A stretch of 64,000 nucleotides of DNA, taken from positions 62,001 through 126,000 of the forward strand of contig NZ_JAAGVC010000010.1 of assembly GCF_010858045.1 (NCBI RefSeq), read 5' to 3'. The translations under genes and the position numbers were made by a program. The DNA comes from Nocardia cyriacigeorgica. GTDB taxonomy: Bacteria; Actinomycetota; Actinomycetes; Mycobacteriales; Mycobacteriaceae. Each line of letters starts with the position of its first letter. Position 1 is the first letter of the stretch. Of this stretch, positions 44,945-53,714 are shown one piece after another. The notes under the pieces were generated by a model. It saw only the letters and a list, made by a program, of their open reading frames with translations, was not told the origin of the DNA and made no database searches.

Positions 44945-47074
44945 TTGGGCGCGCCGATGACAACGAACGACGATGTGCGGTCGGGGCAGTTGGTGCGCCG
45001 GGTCGGGGGCGCGCTGGGGCAGGCGGTGCTGGCGACGGTTGTCGCGGCCGTGGTCGCGGCGGTCGGCCTGTACGCGTTTTCGCTGGTGCAGTGGCCAGCG
45101 TTCAACTCCTCCAATGTGACTCGCGCCCTCACCACAGTCGGGCAGGTGGCCTCGGCCCTGCTGCTGGTCGCGTCGATCGTGCTGATCCGGCGCAAGACCA
45201 AGCTCTGGTTGGCGAAACTGCTGTCGTGGGCCGGGATTTCGGCGTTCGTCACGGTGACGCTCGGGATGCCGCTGGCCGCGACCAAGCTGTACCTGTTCGG
45301 TGTCTCCGTCGATCAGGAGTTCCGCACCGAGTACCTGACCAGGCTCACCGACAGCGCAGCGCTGCGCGATATGACCTACGCGGATCTGCCGCCGTTCTAT
45401 CCGGCCGGATGGTTCTGGATCGGCGGCCGGGTGGCGAATGTGCTCGGCATGGACGGGTGGGAGGTCTTCAAGCCGTACGCCATCGGCTCGATCGCGGTGG
45501 CCGCGGTGCTCGCGCTGGTGCTGTGGTCGGAGCTGATCCGCGCGGACTGGGCGGTCGCGGTGGCGGCGGCGGTGACGGCGGTCGGGGTCGCGTATGCCGC
45601 GCCGGAGGCCTATGGCGCCGTCATCGCGATTCTGCTGCCGCCGGTGCTGGTGCTGGCCTGGGGTGCACTGCATCGGCCGGGCGTACAGCGGGGAACCGCA
45701 GGTGGCTGGGGTGCGGTGCTCGGCACCGGGATATTCCTGGGGGTGGCCGCCACTTTCTACACGCTGTACCTCGCGTTCGCGGCCTTCGCGGTGACATTGA
45801 TGGCGCTGGTCGCGGCGGGGTACGCCGCCGTCACCCACCCCACCACCGCCCAGCGGGACATGACCGCCACGCAGCCCGCCGCCACCTCGGGCGCCAATGC
45901 CACCCAGGGCACCGGGGGCGGCGGTGCCACGCGGGACGCCGATGCCACGCAGGGCCCGGGTGCCACCCTTGCCACCACTGCCACCGGCACCACCCAGATC
46001 ACCGCTTCCACGCAGCGCTCCGGTGTGAGCGACGGCGGCGCGTGGCGGGCCGCACTTCCTCCGCTGGCGCGGCTCGTCGTCATCGGCGCGATCGCCGGGC
46101 TCATCGCGCTCACCGTCTATCTGCCGTTCCTGCTCGAGCTGCTCGGCGGCAGCTGGCCCAGCGGCGGCACGGCATTCCACTATCTGCCCGAGGCCGGCGC
46201 GGAGCTGCCGTTCCCGATGGTGGAATTCTCGCTGCTCGGCGGGTTCTGCCTGATCGGCACGATCTGGCTGGTGCTGCGGGCGGGATCGTCGCGGCGGGCG
46301 CAGGCGCTCGGGATCGGCGTGCTGGCGGTGTATCTGTGGTCGCTGCTGTCGATGCTGGCGACCGTGGCGGGGACGACTCTGCTGTCGTTCCGCCTGGAAC
46401 CGATTCTGCTGGTGCTGCTGGCCGCGGCGGGTGCGTTCGGTTTCGTGGAGGGCGCGCGGGCGGCGTATCAGGCGTTCAACGAACCGGAGCGGTTCCGGAT
46501 CGTGGTGGTCGTGGTGGCGCTGGTCGGTGCGCTGGCCTTCACCCAGGACATTCCGCGGGTGCTGGCGCCGGAGATCACCACCGCCTACACCGACACCGAC
46601 GGCGACGGCGTGCGCGCCGATCAGCGCGACCCGTCGGCGGTGGCCTACTACCGCGAGATCGACGCCGCGCTCACCGCCCGAACCGGACGCCCCCGCTCGG
46701 AGACGGTGCTGCTCACCGCCGACACCACCTTCCTCGCCTACTACCCCTACTTCGGTTTCCAGGGCCTGACCTCGCACTACGCCAACCCGCTCGCCGAATT
46801 CGCCGAACGCGCGGCGGCGATCGAAGCGTGGAGCGCGCTGGAATCCCCGCAGGAACTGCTCGACGCGATGGACGCGGCGCCGTGGCGGGCTCCGGATGCG
46901 TTCCTGTTCCGGCGCAGCGGCGAGGACTACACGCTGAGGCTCGCAAAGGACGTCTATCCCAACGATCCGAATGTGAGCCGGTACACCGTCGCCTTCCCCC
47001 GCGCGCTGTTCGACGATCCGCGCTTCACCAGCACCGATATCGGTCCGTTCACGCTGATCACGCTCGCGCGCTGA
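44945..47074 (+). CDS. aftA: Galactan 5-O-arabinofuranosyltransferase AftA
   Basis: GT-C membrane enzyme that primes arabinan by adding the first arabinofuranose to galactan from decaprenyl-phosphoryl-arabinose. The 709-aa protein has about eleven membrane helices and a C-terminal periplasmic domain (LTADTTFLAYYPYFGFQGLTSHYANPL onward). The loop QEFRTEYLTRLTDSAALRDM followed by DLPPFYPAGWFW is the conserved GT-C region. Residues about 298-362 are a Thr/Ala/Gly-rich low-complexity insertion in a loop, not seen in the mycobacterial protein as I know it. The start is uncertain: TTG 44945 has AGGAG 7 nt upstream, while ATG 44957 is in frame. Confidence 0.92.
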   Translation: MGAPMTTNDDVRSGQLVRRVGGALGQAVLATVVAAVVAAVGLYAFSLVQWPAFNSSNVTRALTTVGQVASALLLVASIVLIRRKTKLWLAKLLSWAGISAFVTVTLGMPLAATKLYLFGVSVDQEFRTEYLTRLTDSAALRDMTYADLPPFYPAGWFWIGGRVANVLGMDGWEVFKPYAIGSIAVAAVLALVLWSELIRADWAVAVAAAVTAVGVAYAAPEAYGAVIAILLPPVLVLAWGALHRPGVQRGTAGGWGAVLGTGIFLGVAATFYTLYLAFAAFAVTLMALVAAGYAAVTHPTTAQRDMTATQPAATSGANATQGTGGGGATRDADATQGPGATLATTATGTTQITASTQRSGVSDGGAWRAALPPLARLVVIGAIAGLIALTVYLPFLLELLGGSWPSGGTAFHYLPEAGAELPFPMVEFSLLGGFCLIGTIWLVLRAGSSRRAQALGIGVLAVYLWSLLSMLATVAGTTLLSFRLEPILLVLLAAAGAFGFVEGARAAYQAFNEPERFRIVVVVVALVGALAFTQDIPRVLAPEITTAYTDTDGDGVRADQRDPSAVAYYREIDAALTARTGRPRSETVLLTADTTFLAYYPYFGFQGLTSHYANPLAEFAERAAAIEAWSALESPQELLDAMDAAPWRAPDAFLFRRSGEDYTLRLAKDVYPNDPNVSRYTVAFPRALFDDPRFTSTDIGPFTLITLAR

Positions 47075-47169
47075 GGGCGGCGGGCAGGCCGCGGGTTGTC
47101 AGCTCGCACTCAGGGTGGTTGGGTACGGTGGGCTGCTGATCCGGCCGGCACGAGGAGTTGTATTACGTT

Positions 47170-49026
47170 TTGAGTGGGGAACCTGACGTCGAGCGGGGTG
47201 GATCGACGGCGGTGGAGGTCGCGACGGAAGGGCCGTCGACGGCCCCGCGGCTCACCACCGGCCACACACCCGAACGGACCCGTCCGCGGCTGCGGATACC
47301 GCGCGCCGACCTGCTGGTCGGCACCGGCTACCTGGTGCTCGCGACCGTCATCCTGTCCGGGCAGTGGCGCGATACCAGCGGCTCCTACCTGATCAAGAGC
47401 GGCCAGGACCAGACCATGTGGGAGTGGTTCTTCGCGGTCACCGCCCATTCGGTCGCGAATCTGGAGAACCCGCTCGGGACGAATCTGCAAAACTTCCCGG
47501 CCGGGGTGAACATGATGGCCAATACGGCCATGTTCGGCGTCGGGATCCCGTTGACGCCGGTCACCCTGTTGTTCGGGCCGACGGTCACCTTCGTGTTCGT
47601 CCTCACCCTCGGCCTGAGCGCGACCGCGTTCGCCTGGTACTGGCTGTTCTCCCGGGAACTGGTGAGTTCGCGGACCGCGGCCGTCATCGGCGGTCTGTTC
47701 TGCGGCTTCGCGCCGGCGATGATCTCGCACGCCAATGCCCACCCGAACTTCGTGGTGCTGGTGCTGCTGCCGCTGATCGCCGGGCAGCTGATCCGGCTGG
47801 TGCGCCGGGCGAGCGTGACCGAGCGGCCGGGCCACCGGGTTCGCGATGCGCTGATCCTCGGCTTACTGGTGGCCACGCAGATCGCGCTCGGCGAGGAACC
47901 GCTGCTGATCTTCGCGCTCGCCATCGCGGTCTTCGCCATCGGCTACTACCTGCGCGAACCACGGGCCGGGCTGCTCGTGCTGCGCCGCGCCACCCCGACG
48001 GTGGCGCTGGCCGCGGCGATTACGCTCGCGCTCACCGCGATCCCGCTGTGGTGGCAGTTCTTCGGGCCGCAGAGCTATCGATCCATCGACCACGGTCCGA
48101 TGGGCAACGATCTCAAGGCCATCGCCCAGTTCCCCTCGGAATCGCTCGGCGGCATGTTCGCCCCCGGCCAGAGCGTGGCGATCAATCCGACCGAACAGAA
48201 CGCCTATTTCGGCTGGCCGCTGCTGTTGCTGCTGGTGGCGACCGTCGCGCTGCTGTGGCGTGAGCGCATGGTGCGGGCCGCGACGGGCGTCATCGTGGTG
48301 TTCGGGGTGCTGTCACTGGGTTCGGAGGCGGAGTTCGGCAAAGAACCCACCGGCATCGCGCTGCCATGGCGGCTGCTCGAATCGGTGCCGCTGGTCAACT
48401 CCATGCTGGAATCCCGGCTGACCATGGCCGCGATTCCGGCCATCGCGGTGATCCTGGCGCTGGCCACCGAACGGGCCGTCGCCCTGTGGAAGGAGTCCGC
48501 GGTCGACCCCAAGCCGCTCGGCTGGTTCGCCGCGCTCGCCTTCGCGCTGCTGCCGCTGGTGCCGACGATCCTGCCGGTGGCCGAACGCCAGGAGACGCCG
48601 CAGTTCTTCGCCGACGGCACCGTCGACCGGTACGTCGACCACGGCTCGGTGGTGGTGGTGCCGCCGCCGCGCCCACCCGACGCGCGGGCGCTGCGCTGGC
48701 AAGCCGACGCGGGCTTCACCTTCCCGCTCGCCGGCGGCTACTTCGTCGGGCCCACCGGCGCGGACAAGAAGGGCATCTACGGTCCCGCCGCGCGGGCCAC
48801 CGCGTCGCTGCTGGTGAAGGCGCAGGACACCGGAAAGGTTCCGGCGATCGACGCCGACGACCGCGCGGCGGCACTGGCCGATCTGCGGTACTGGCAGGCC
48901 GACGTGGTGGTACTGCCACGCACCACCAACGCCGATACCCTGCGCCAGACCATGACCGAACTGCTCGGCACCGGACCGACCAGGGTCGAGGACGTCTGGG
49001 TGTGGGACGTGCGGATGCTGCGTTAG
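47170..49026 (+). CDS. Polytopic GT-C-like membrane protein between aftA and emb
   Basis: About 618 aa. After a disordered N-terminus of about 40 residues there are roughly eleven membrane helices, then a soluble C-terminal domain of about 130 residues that is probably extracytoplasmic. The early loop IKSGQDQTMWEWFFAVTAHS carries Asp and Glu residues near the first helix, and LQNFPAGVNMMANTAMFGVGIPLTP and LFCGFAPAMISHANAHPN resemble uncharacterised actinobacterial GT-C-type membrane proteins. Its place between aftA and emb suggests it modifies arabinogalactan or lipoarabinomannan, which is inference. The TTG at 47170 is a provisional start with GAGGAG 12 nt upstream. Confidence 0.8.
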   Translation: MSGEPDVERGGSTAVEVATEGPSTAPRLTTGHTPERTRPRLRIPRADLLVGTGYLVLATVILSGQWRDTSGSYLIKSGQDQTMWEWFFAVTAHSVANLENPLGTNLQNFPAGVNMMANTAMFGVGIPLTPVTLLFGPTVTFVFVLTLGLSATAFAWYWLFSRELVSSRTAAVIGGLFCGFAPAMISHANAHPNFVVLVLLPLIAGQLIRLVRRASVTERPGHRVRDALILGLLVATQIALGEEPLLIFALAIAVFAIGYYLREPRAGLLVLRRATPTVALAAAITLALTAIPLWWQFFGPQSYRSIDHGPMGNDLKAIAQFPSESLGGMFAPGQSVAINPTEQNAYFGWPLLLLLVATVALLWRERMVRAATGVIVVFGVLSLGSEAEFGKEPTGIALPWRLLESVPLVNSMLESRLTMAAIPAIAVILALATERAVALWKESAVDPKPLGWFAALAFALLPLVPTILPVAERQETPQFFADGTVDRYVDHGSVVVVPPPRPPDARALRWQADAGFTFPLAGGYFVGPTGADKKGIYGPAARATASLLVKAQDTGKVPAIDADDRAAALADLRYWQADVVVLPRTTNADTLRQTMTELLGTGPTRVEDVWVWDVRMLR

Positions 49027-49087
49027 CTTCGGCGCCCAAGGGCAGGCAGCGGGCTCCGTCCGGCAGCGCCGGTTAGAGTCGAGTCCC

Positions 49088-52000
49088 GTGCGACCGGACC
49101 GATCTCCCAGAGCGTTCAACCGTCTCCGCCTGATCGCCCTCGTCTCCGGATTTCTCGGATTCGTGCTGGCGTTGCTGACCCCGCTGCTGCCGGTGCGTCA
49201 GGAGCAGGCGGTGCTCGACTGGCCGCAGGCCGGGCAGACGAGCGTCGAAGCGCCACTGGTGAGTTACGAACCGCTGCGCCTCGAGCTCACGGTGCCGTGC
49301 CCGGTGCTGCGGGACGCTACGGGCACGCTGGTCTCCACCATCCCGATGGAGTCGGATCAGGCCTCGGCCAAGGGGCTGATCGTGGCGGTGCGCGACGGTT
49401 CGCTGTCGGTGCTGTTGCGTGATGTGCCGTTGCTGTCGGCGCCGGTGGCCGAGATCGGCGATTGTGAAGTCGTGCGGGTCACCTCGGAAGCCGCGGCCAC
49501 CAGCGCCGAGATCGCCGGGGCGAATCGCGCGGATGGAACGCCGTTCCGCGCCACCGTCACTCGCGATATCCGGCCGCAGATGGTCGGCGTGTTCACCGAA
49601 TTGGAGCAGGCGCGGCTCGACGGCATCCGGTTGCACGCCGATATCGATTCGCGTTTCAGCTCCTCGCCCAGCGTGTTGAAGCTCGCCGCGATGATCATCG
49701 CGGTGCTGAGCACCATCGTCGCGCTGATCGCGCTGCATCTGCTCGACACCTCCGACGGGCGACGTGCGCGCCGCTTCCTGCCCGCGCACTGGTGGCGGTT
49801 CACCCTCGCCGACGGCGCGGTGCTCGGCACGCTCGCGCTCTGGCACGTCATCGGCGCCAACACCTCCGACGACGGCTACATCCTGAACATGGCGCGCGCC
49901 TCCGAGCACGCCGGCTACATGGCCAACTACTACCGCTGGTTCGGGGTGCCGGAGGCGCCGTTCGGGTGGTCGTACGAGGTGCTGTCATGGATGACGCGGG
50001 TCTCCGACGCCAGCCCGTGGATGCGGCTGCCCGCGCTGCTGGCCGGCGTGGTGTGCTGGCTGGTGATCAGCCGCGAGGTGCTGCCCCGGCTCGGTGCGCG
50101 AGTGCGCCGCAACAAGGTGGCATTGTGGACGGCCGGGCTGGTGTTCCTGGCCTTCTGGCTGCCCTACGACAACGGCCTGCGGCCCGAACCGCTGATCGCT
50201 GCCGGTGCGCTGCTCACCTGGTGCTCGATCGAACGCGCCATCGCCACCTCGCGGTTGCTGCCCGCGGCGATCGGCATTCTCATCGCGGCGTTCTCGCTGG
50301 CTGCCGGGCCGACCGGGCTGATCTGTATCGCGGCACTGATCGCTGGGTCACGGCCGGTGTTGCAGGTGATCGTGAAGCGCGCGCGGGGCGAGGTTGCGAC
50401 GCAGTCGGTGCTCGCCGAGGCTCGGGCGCGGGCGCGGGGCGAAGCTCGGCCGGACGGCGTCCCCCAGCGACCTGACAGCCGGGTTCGGGAACCCGATGCG
50501 AAACCCGCTCAGCGCCCGCGCGGTTCGCTCGCCAGCGGAACCTTCCGCTACGCGGCGCTGCTCGCACCGGGCATCGCCGCCGGAACCCTGGTGCTGGTGG
50601 TCATCTTCGCCGACCAGACCCTGGCCACCGTCATGGAAGCCACCCGGGTGCGCACCATCGTCGGGCCCAACGTCGCGTGGTTCGACGAGCGCACCCGCTG
50701 GGACTCGCTGCTCATGCTGGCGCCGGACGGTTCGCTCTCGCGGCGTTTCGGTGTGCTGCTGATGCTGCTGTGCCTGCTGGTCTGTGTACTGCAAGTGTTG
50801 CGCAAGGGCCGGATTCCCGGCACCTCGCGTGGGCCGTCGGTGCGCATCCTCGGCATCGTGTTCGCCTCGCTGCTGCTGATGATGTGGACGCCGACCAAGT
50901 GGACCCATCACTTCGGCGTGTATGCCGGGCTGGCCGGTTCGCTCGCCGCTTTGGCGGCGGTCGCGGTGGGCGTCAACGGGATTCGCTCGGCGCGTAACCG
51001 GGCACTGTTCGCCGCGGCCGTGCTTTTCCTGCTCGCCATCACGTTCACCGGGTCCAACGGCTGGTGGTATGTGTCCAGTTACGGTGTGCCCTGGTGGGAC
51101 AAGGCGCCGCTGGTGGCGGGCAAGGGCATATCGACGCTGTTCCTCGGGCTCAGCGTGCTGGCGCTGCTGGTCGCGCTGTGGCTGCATTACCGGCAGCCGT
51201 ATCAGCGTTCCGGCGGTTCGCGATGGGGCCGGTACGCCTCGGCCCCGTTGACGATCGCGGCCGCGCTGATGGTGATCTTCGAGGTGGCCTCGCTGGCCAA
51301 AGCCGCCGTTTCCCAATACCCCGCGTACTCGGTCGCGAAATCCAATGTGCGATCCCTGGCCGGTGAGCCCTGCGCGCTCGCGGATTCGGTACTGGTGGAA
51401 ACCAATACCGCCGATTCACTGCTGACTCCGTACGACGGCGACCCCGCCGACGGTCTCGTCTCCAGCGAACCCGGCGTACAGACGGTCGGATTCACCCCCG
51501 ACGGCGTGGCCGACGATCTCACCGCCGACGCCGAGGAAATCGCCGGCGGCGGCGCCAATACCGTCGAAACCGATAACGACAACAAGACCAGCGACACCAC
51601 CGGCGCGGGCACCGGCGGCGGCACCACCGCGCAGGCGGGCATCAACGGGTCGACTGTCGCGCTCCCGTTCGGCCTCGACCCCGCCCGCACCCCGGTGCTC
51701 GGCAGCTACCAGGACGACGACCAGAAGCAGGCGAAGCTCACCACCCAGTGGTATCGCCTCGACCTGTCCGACTCCCTGCGCGACGACCCCGCCTACCAGG
51801 TGCTCGCCATCACCGCGGCCGGTCGTATCCGCTCCGTCGACGCCGACGGCGTGCTCACCTACGGCCAGGACCTGGTGCTGGAGTACGGAACCCGCGCCGC
51901 CGACGGCACCATGACCGTCCTCGGCGCGATCGCGCCGACCGATATCGGACCGGCGCCGTCCTGGCGCAACCTGCGCGTGCCGCTGGACCAGCTGCCCGCC

Positions 52001-52471
52001 GAGGTGAACGCGGTGCGCCTGGTCGCCACCGACAATGACATCACCCAGCGGCAATGGCTGGCCATCACCCCGCCCCGCCTGCCGCGCCTGGCCACCCTCG
52101 ATTCGGTCGTCGGCCACACCGACCCGGTCCTGCTGGACTGGCACGTCGGCCTGGCCTTCCCCTGCCAGCGTCCCTTCGACCACCGCTACGGCGTGGCCGA
52201 GGTCCCGCGCTGGCGCATCCTGCCCGACCGCGTCGGCTCCGACGCCTCCAACGCCTGGCAGGACGACATCGGCGGCGGCCCCCTCGGCTGGACCGAACTA
52301 CTACTGCAAGCCGAGACCGTGCCCACGTACCTGAACGACGATTGGGGCCGCGACTGGGGTTCGCTGGAACAGTTCACCCCGTACGACCCGGATGCGATGC
52401 CGGCCGAACTCGACATCACGACCGTGACCCGCTCGGGTCTGGCCGACGACTCCCCGATCCGGATCAGATGA
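49088..52471 (+). CDS. emb: Emb-family arabinosyltransferase (first copy)
   Basis: GT-C arabinosyltransferase that elongates arabinan in the cell wall, the target family of ethambutol. The 1127-aa protein has an N-terminal jellyroll-like domain between helices one and two, a multi-helix membrane domain, and a C-terminal carbohydrate-binding domain (FPCQRPFDHRYGVAEVPRWR). The loop NTSDDGYILNMARASEHAGY holds the catalytic aspartates; its methionine (residue 268) corresponds to EmbB Met306 of M. tuberculosis. Residues about 432-480 form an Arg-rich insertion between helices that the second copy lacks. GTG start with TAGAGT 8 nt upstream. I cannot assign A, B or C by eye. Confidence 0.94.
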   Translation: MRPDRSPRAFNRLRLIALVSGFLGFVLALLTPLLPVRQEQAVLDWPQAGQTSVEAPLVSYEPLRLELTVPCPVLRDATGTLVSTIPMESDQASAKGLIVAVRDGSLSVLLRDVPLLSAPVAEIGDCEVVRVTSEAAATSAEIAGANRADGTPFRATVTRDIRPQMVGVFTELEQARLDGIRLHADIDSRFSSSPSVLKLAAMIIAVLSTIVALIALHLLDTSDGRRARRFLPAHWWRFTLADGAVLGTLALWHVIGANTSDDGYILNMARASEHAGYMANYYRWFGVPEAPFGWSYEVLSWMTRVSDASPWMRLPALLAGVVCWLVISREVLPRLGARVRRNKVALWTAGLVFLAFWLPYDNGLRPEPLIAAGALLTWCSIERAIATSRLLPAAIGILIAAFSLAAGPTGLICIAALIAGSRPVLQVIVKRARGEVATQSVLAEARARARGEARPDGVPQRPDSRVREPDAKPAQRPRGSLASGTFRYAALLAPGIAAGTLVLVVIFADQTLATVMEATRVRTIVGPNVAWFDERTRWDSLLMLAPDGSLSRRFGVLLMLLCLLVCVLQVLRKGRIPGTSRGPSVRILGIVFASLLLMMWTPTKWTHHFGVYAGLAGSLAALAAVAVGVNGIRSARNRALFAAAVLFLLAITFTGSNGWWYVSSYGVPWWDKAPLVAGKGISTLFLGLSVLALLVALWLHYRQPYQRSGGSRWGRYASAPLTIAAALMVIFEVASLAKAAVSQYPAYSVAKSNVRSLAGEPCALADSVLVETNTADSLLTPYDGDPADGLVSSEPGVQTVGFTPDGVADDLTADAEEIAGGGANTVETDNDNKTSDTTGAGTGGGTTAQAGINGSTVALPFGLDPARTPVLGSYQDDDQKQAKLTTQWYRLDLSDSLRDDPAYQVLAITAAGRIRSVDADGVLTYGQDLVLEYGTRAADGTMTVLGAIAPTDIGPAPSWRNLRVPLDQLPAEVNAVRLVATDNDITQRQWLAITPPRLPRLATLDSVVGHTDPVLLDWHVGLAFPCQRPFDHRYGVAEVPRWRILPDRVGSDASNAWQDDIGGGPLGWTELLLQAETVPTYLNDDWGRDWGSLEQFTPYDPDAMPAELDITTVTRSGLADDSPIRIR

Positions 52472-52718
52472 CCCGAGCGAGTTCCTCGGGCGACAGGGCA
52501 CTGTCGACGTAGTGCCAACGTCACCGCACCGCCGCGACGGATGTACCGCCTGCCTTCCCTCTGGTGGGTATATCCGCCCGCGGACGGGGTAGATTTTCCG
52601 GCCGCCGGCGATACCGCGCAGTAACTCACCGGTCACTCAGTGTCGGCCCGGGAAACGTTGCGCTACTGCTTGTTTCGATCTCAGGATTTACCCAGCGTCG
52701 AGTCGTACAGTTGAACCT

Positions 52719-52880
52719 ATGACTCCGGCCTTCGAAGATATGCCCCTGCGCGATCTCGTCGGACTGCTCACCGACGAGGAGCAACGAGAACTGCGCCCGT
52801 CGGTGCTACGGGTGCTCAATCGGTTACCCGATCAGGAGGTGTTACGGCGCGAACTCGGCCGGCGCCTCACCAACGTGTAG
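52719..52880 (+). CDS. Small hypothetical protein, 53 aa
   Basis: A short ORF starting MTPAFEDMPLRDLVGLLTDE and ending RRLTNV. It is highly charged and helical in appearance with no membrane segment. Evidence that it is real: TACAGT ends 7 nt before the ATG as in the other leaderless genes here, codon third positions are mostly G/C, and a strong terminator hairpin follows 25 nt after the stop. I recognise no family. It lies between the first emb and the Uma2 gene. Confidence 0.6.
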   Translation: MTPAFEDMPLRDLVGLLTDEEQRELRPSVLRVLNRLPDQEVLRRELGRRLTNV

Positions 52881-52905
52881 TCAGCGAACTTCCCTCGTCC
52901 ACCCA

Positions 52906-52942
52906 AAGGGCGGTGCTCGTCATATCGACGAACACCGCCCTT
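52906..52942. terminator. Bidirectional terminator hairpin, left copy
   Basis: A 37-bp inverted repeat beginning AAGGGCGGTG and ending CACCGCCCTT, with a stem of about 16 bp containing one mismatch and a 5-nt loop. It follows the small ORF on the plus strand and the Uma2 gene on the minus strand. Its reverse complement matches the hairpin at 53659-53695 at 35 of 37 positions. Confidence 0.85.
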
Positions 52943-52975
52943 CCTCAGTTTCCTAGGCGCGCGACCAGAAGCCGA

Positions 52976-53563
52976 TCACCCAGAGATCAATTCGGCGAAG
53001 GAGACGTCGACCGGCACCGGATCTTCCATCGTCAGGCGGCGCGTGTGCAGGTAGACGAGGTGGTAGCGGCCGTCCGACAGCCGGAATTCCTCGATCTGGG
53101 AGATTCCGTCGCCGGATTCGTTGGGGTACACGATCAGGTAAGCGGGGATGCCGGCCGACGCGTACACAGCCTTTTTCTCGACGGTGTCGGTCCGGAAGGA
53201 GCTGTCGGGCGAAACGATCTCCACGACCAGTACGGCGTCGCCGGCGTAGAGCCGTTCGTCATCCTCCAGGCAGTGATACACCGTGACGTCCGGGCGGCGC
53301 AGGCTCAACGGAACGTCGCTGAGCCGGACGTCGACGTCCGTTTCGACCATCAGGCATGGCTCGGGCTTACGGCCGCTCTCCAGTGAGGCAGCCAACCTGC
53401 GCGCCACCCGGTTGTGCAACCGCGACGGACTCTCGCACTTCACGATGTGCCCGTCGACCACCTCGATGGTGCGGCTGAAATCCGCAGGCAGATCCTCGTA
53501 TTCCGCCGCAGTAATCTGCGCGGGGATCCACCGGTACCAGTCGCTCGGGGCGCCGCTCGTCAT
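52976..53563 (-). CDS. Uma2-family (DUF820) putative restriction endonuclease-fold protein
   Basis: A 195-aa protein of the PD-(D/E)XK nuclease-like Uma2 family. Family marks are YEDLPADFSRTIEVVDGHIV at the N-terminus, RRPDVTVYH with the first acidic residue, AVLVVEIVSPDSSFRTDTVEKKAVYASAGIPAYLIV with the Glu-x-Lys part of the nuclease core, and IEEFRLSDGRYHLV. The family is multi-copy in actinobacteria and cyanobacteria and its biological role is unsettled. The ATG at 53563 has TACGCT ending 7 nt upstream. It lies between two near-identical inverted hairpins and two convergent emb genes, suggesting it is an insertion. Confidence 0.88.
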   Translation of the reverse strand: MTSGAPSDWYRWIPAQITAAEYEDLPADFSRTIEVVDGHIVKCESPSRLHNRVARRLAASLESGRKPEPCLMVETDVDVRLSDVPLSLRRPDVTVYHCLEDDERLYAGDAVLVVEIVSPDSSFRTDTVEKKAVYASAGIPAYLIVYPNESGDGISQIEEFRLSDGRYHLVYLHTRRLTMEDPVPVDVSFAELISG

Positions 53564-53658
53564 GCCGACGAGCGTACCGCCAGACTTATAACAGTCCAGA
53601 CTGCTCAGAAGTCCCGCACCTTCCCCCGCATCCGCAGCCCGGAGCCGGCTTCCGCAGA

Positions 53659-53695
53659 AAGGGCGGTACTCGTCGATATGACGAGCACCGCCCTT
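53659..53695. terminator. Terminator hairpin, right copy
   Basis: A 37-bp inverted repeat of the same sequence as the left copy in inverted orientation. It lies 19 nt beyond the stop of the second emb gene on the minus strand, so it probably terminates that gene. Confidence 0.82.
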
Positions 53696-53714
53696 CGTCA
53701 CGTTCTGGGACGGC

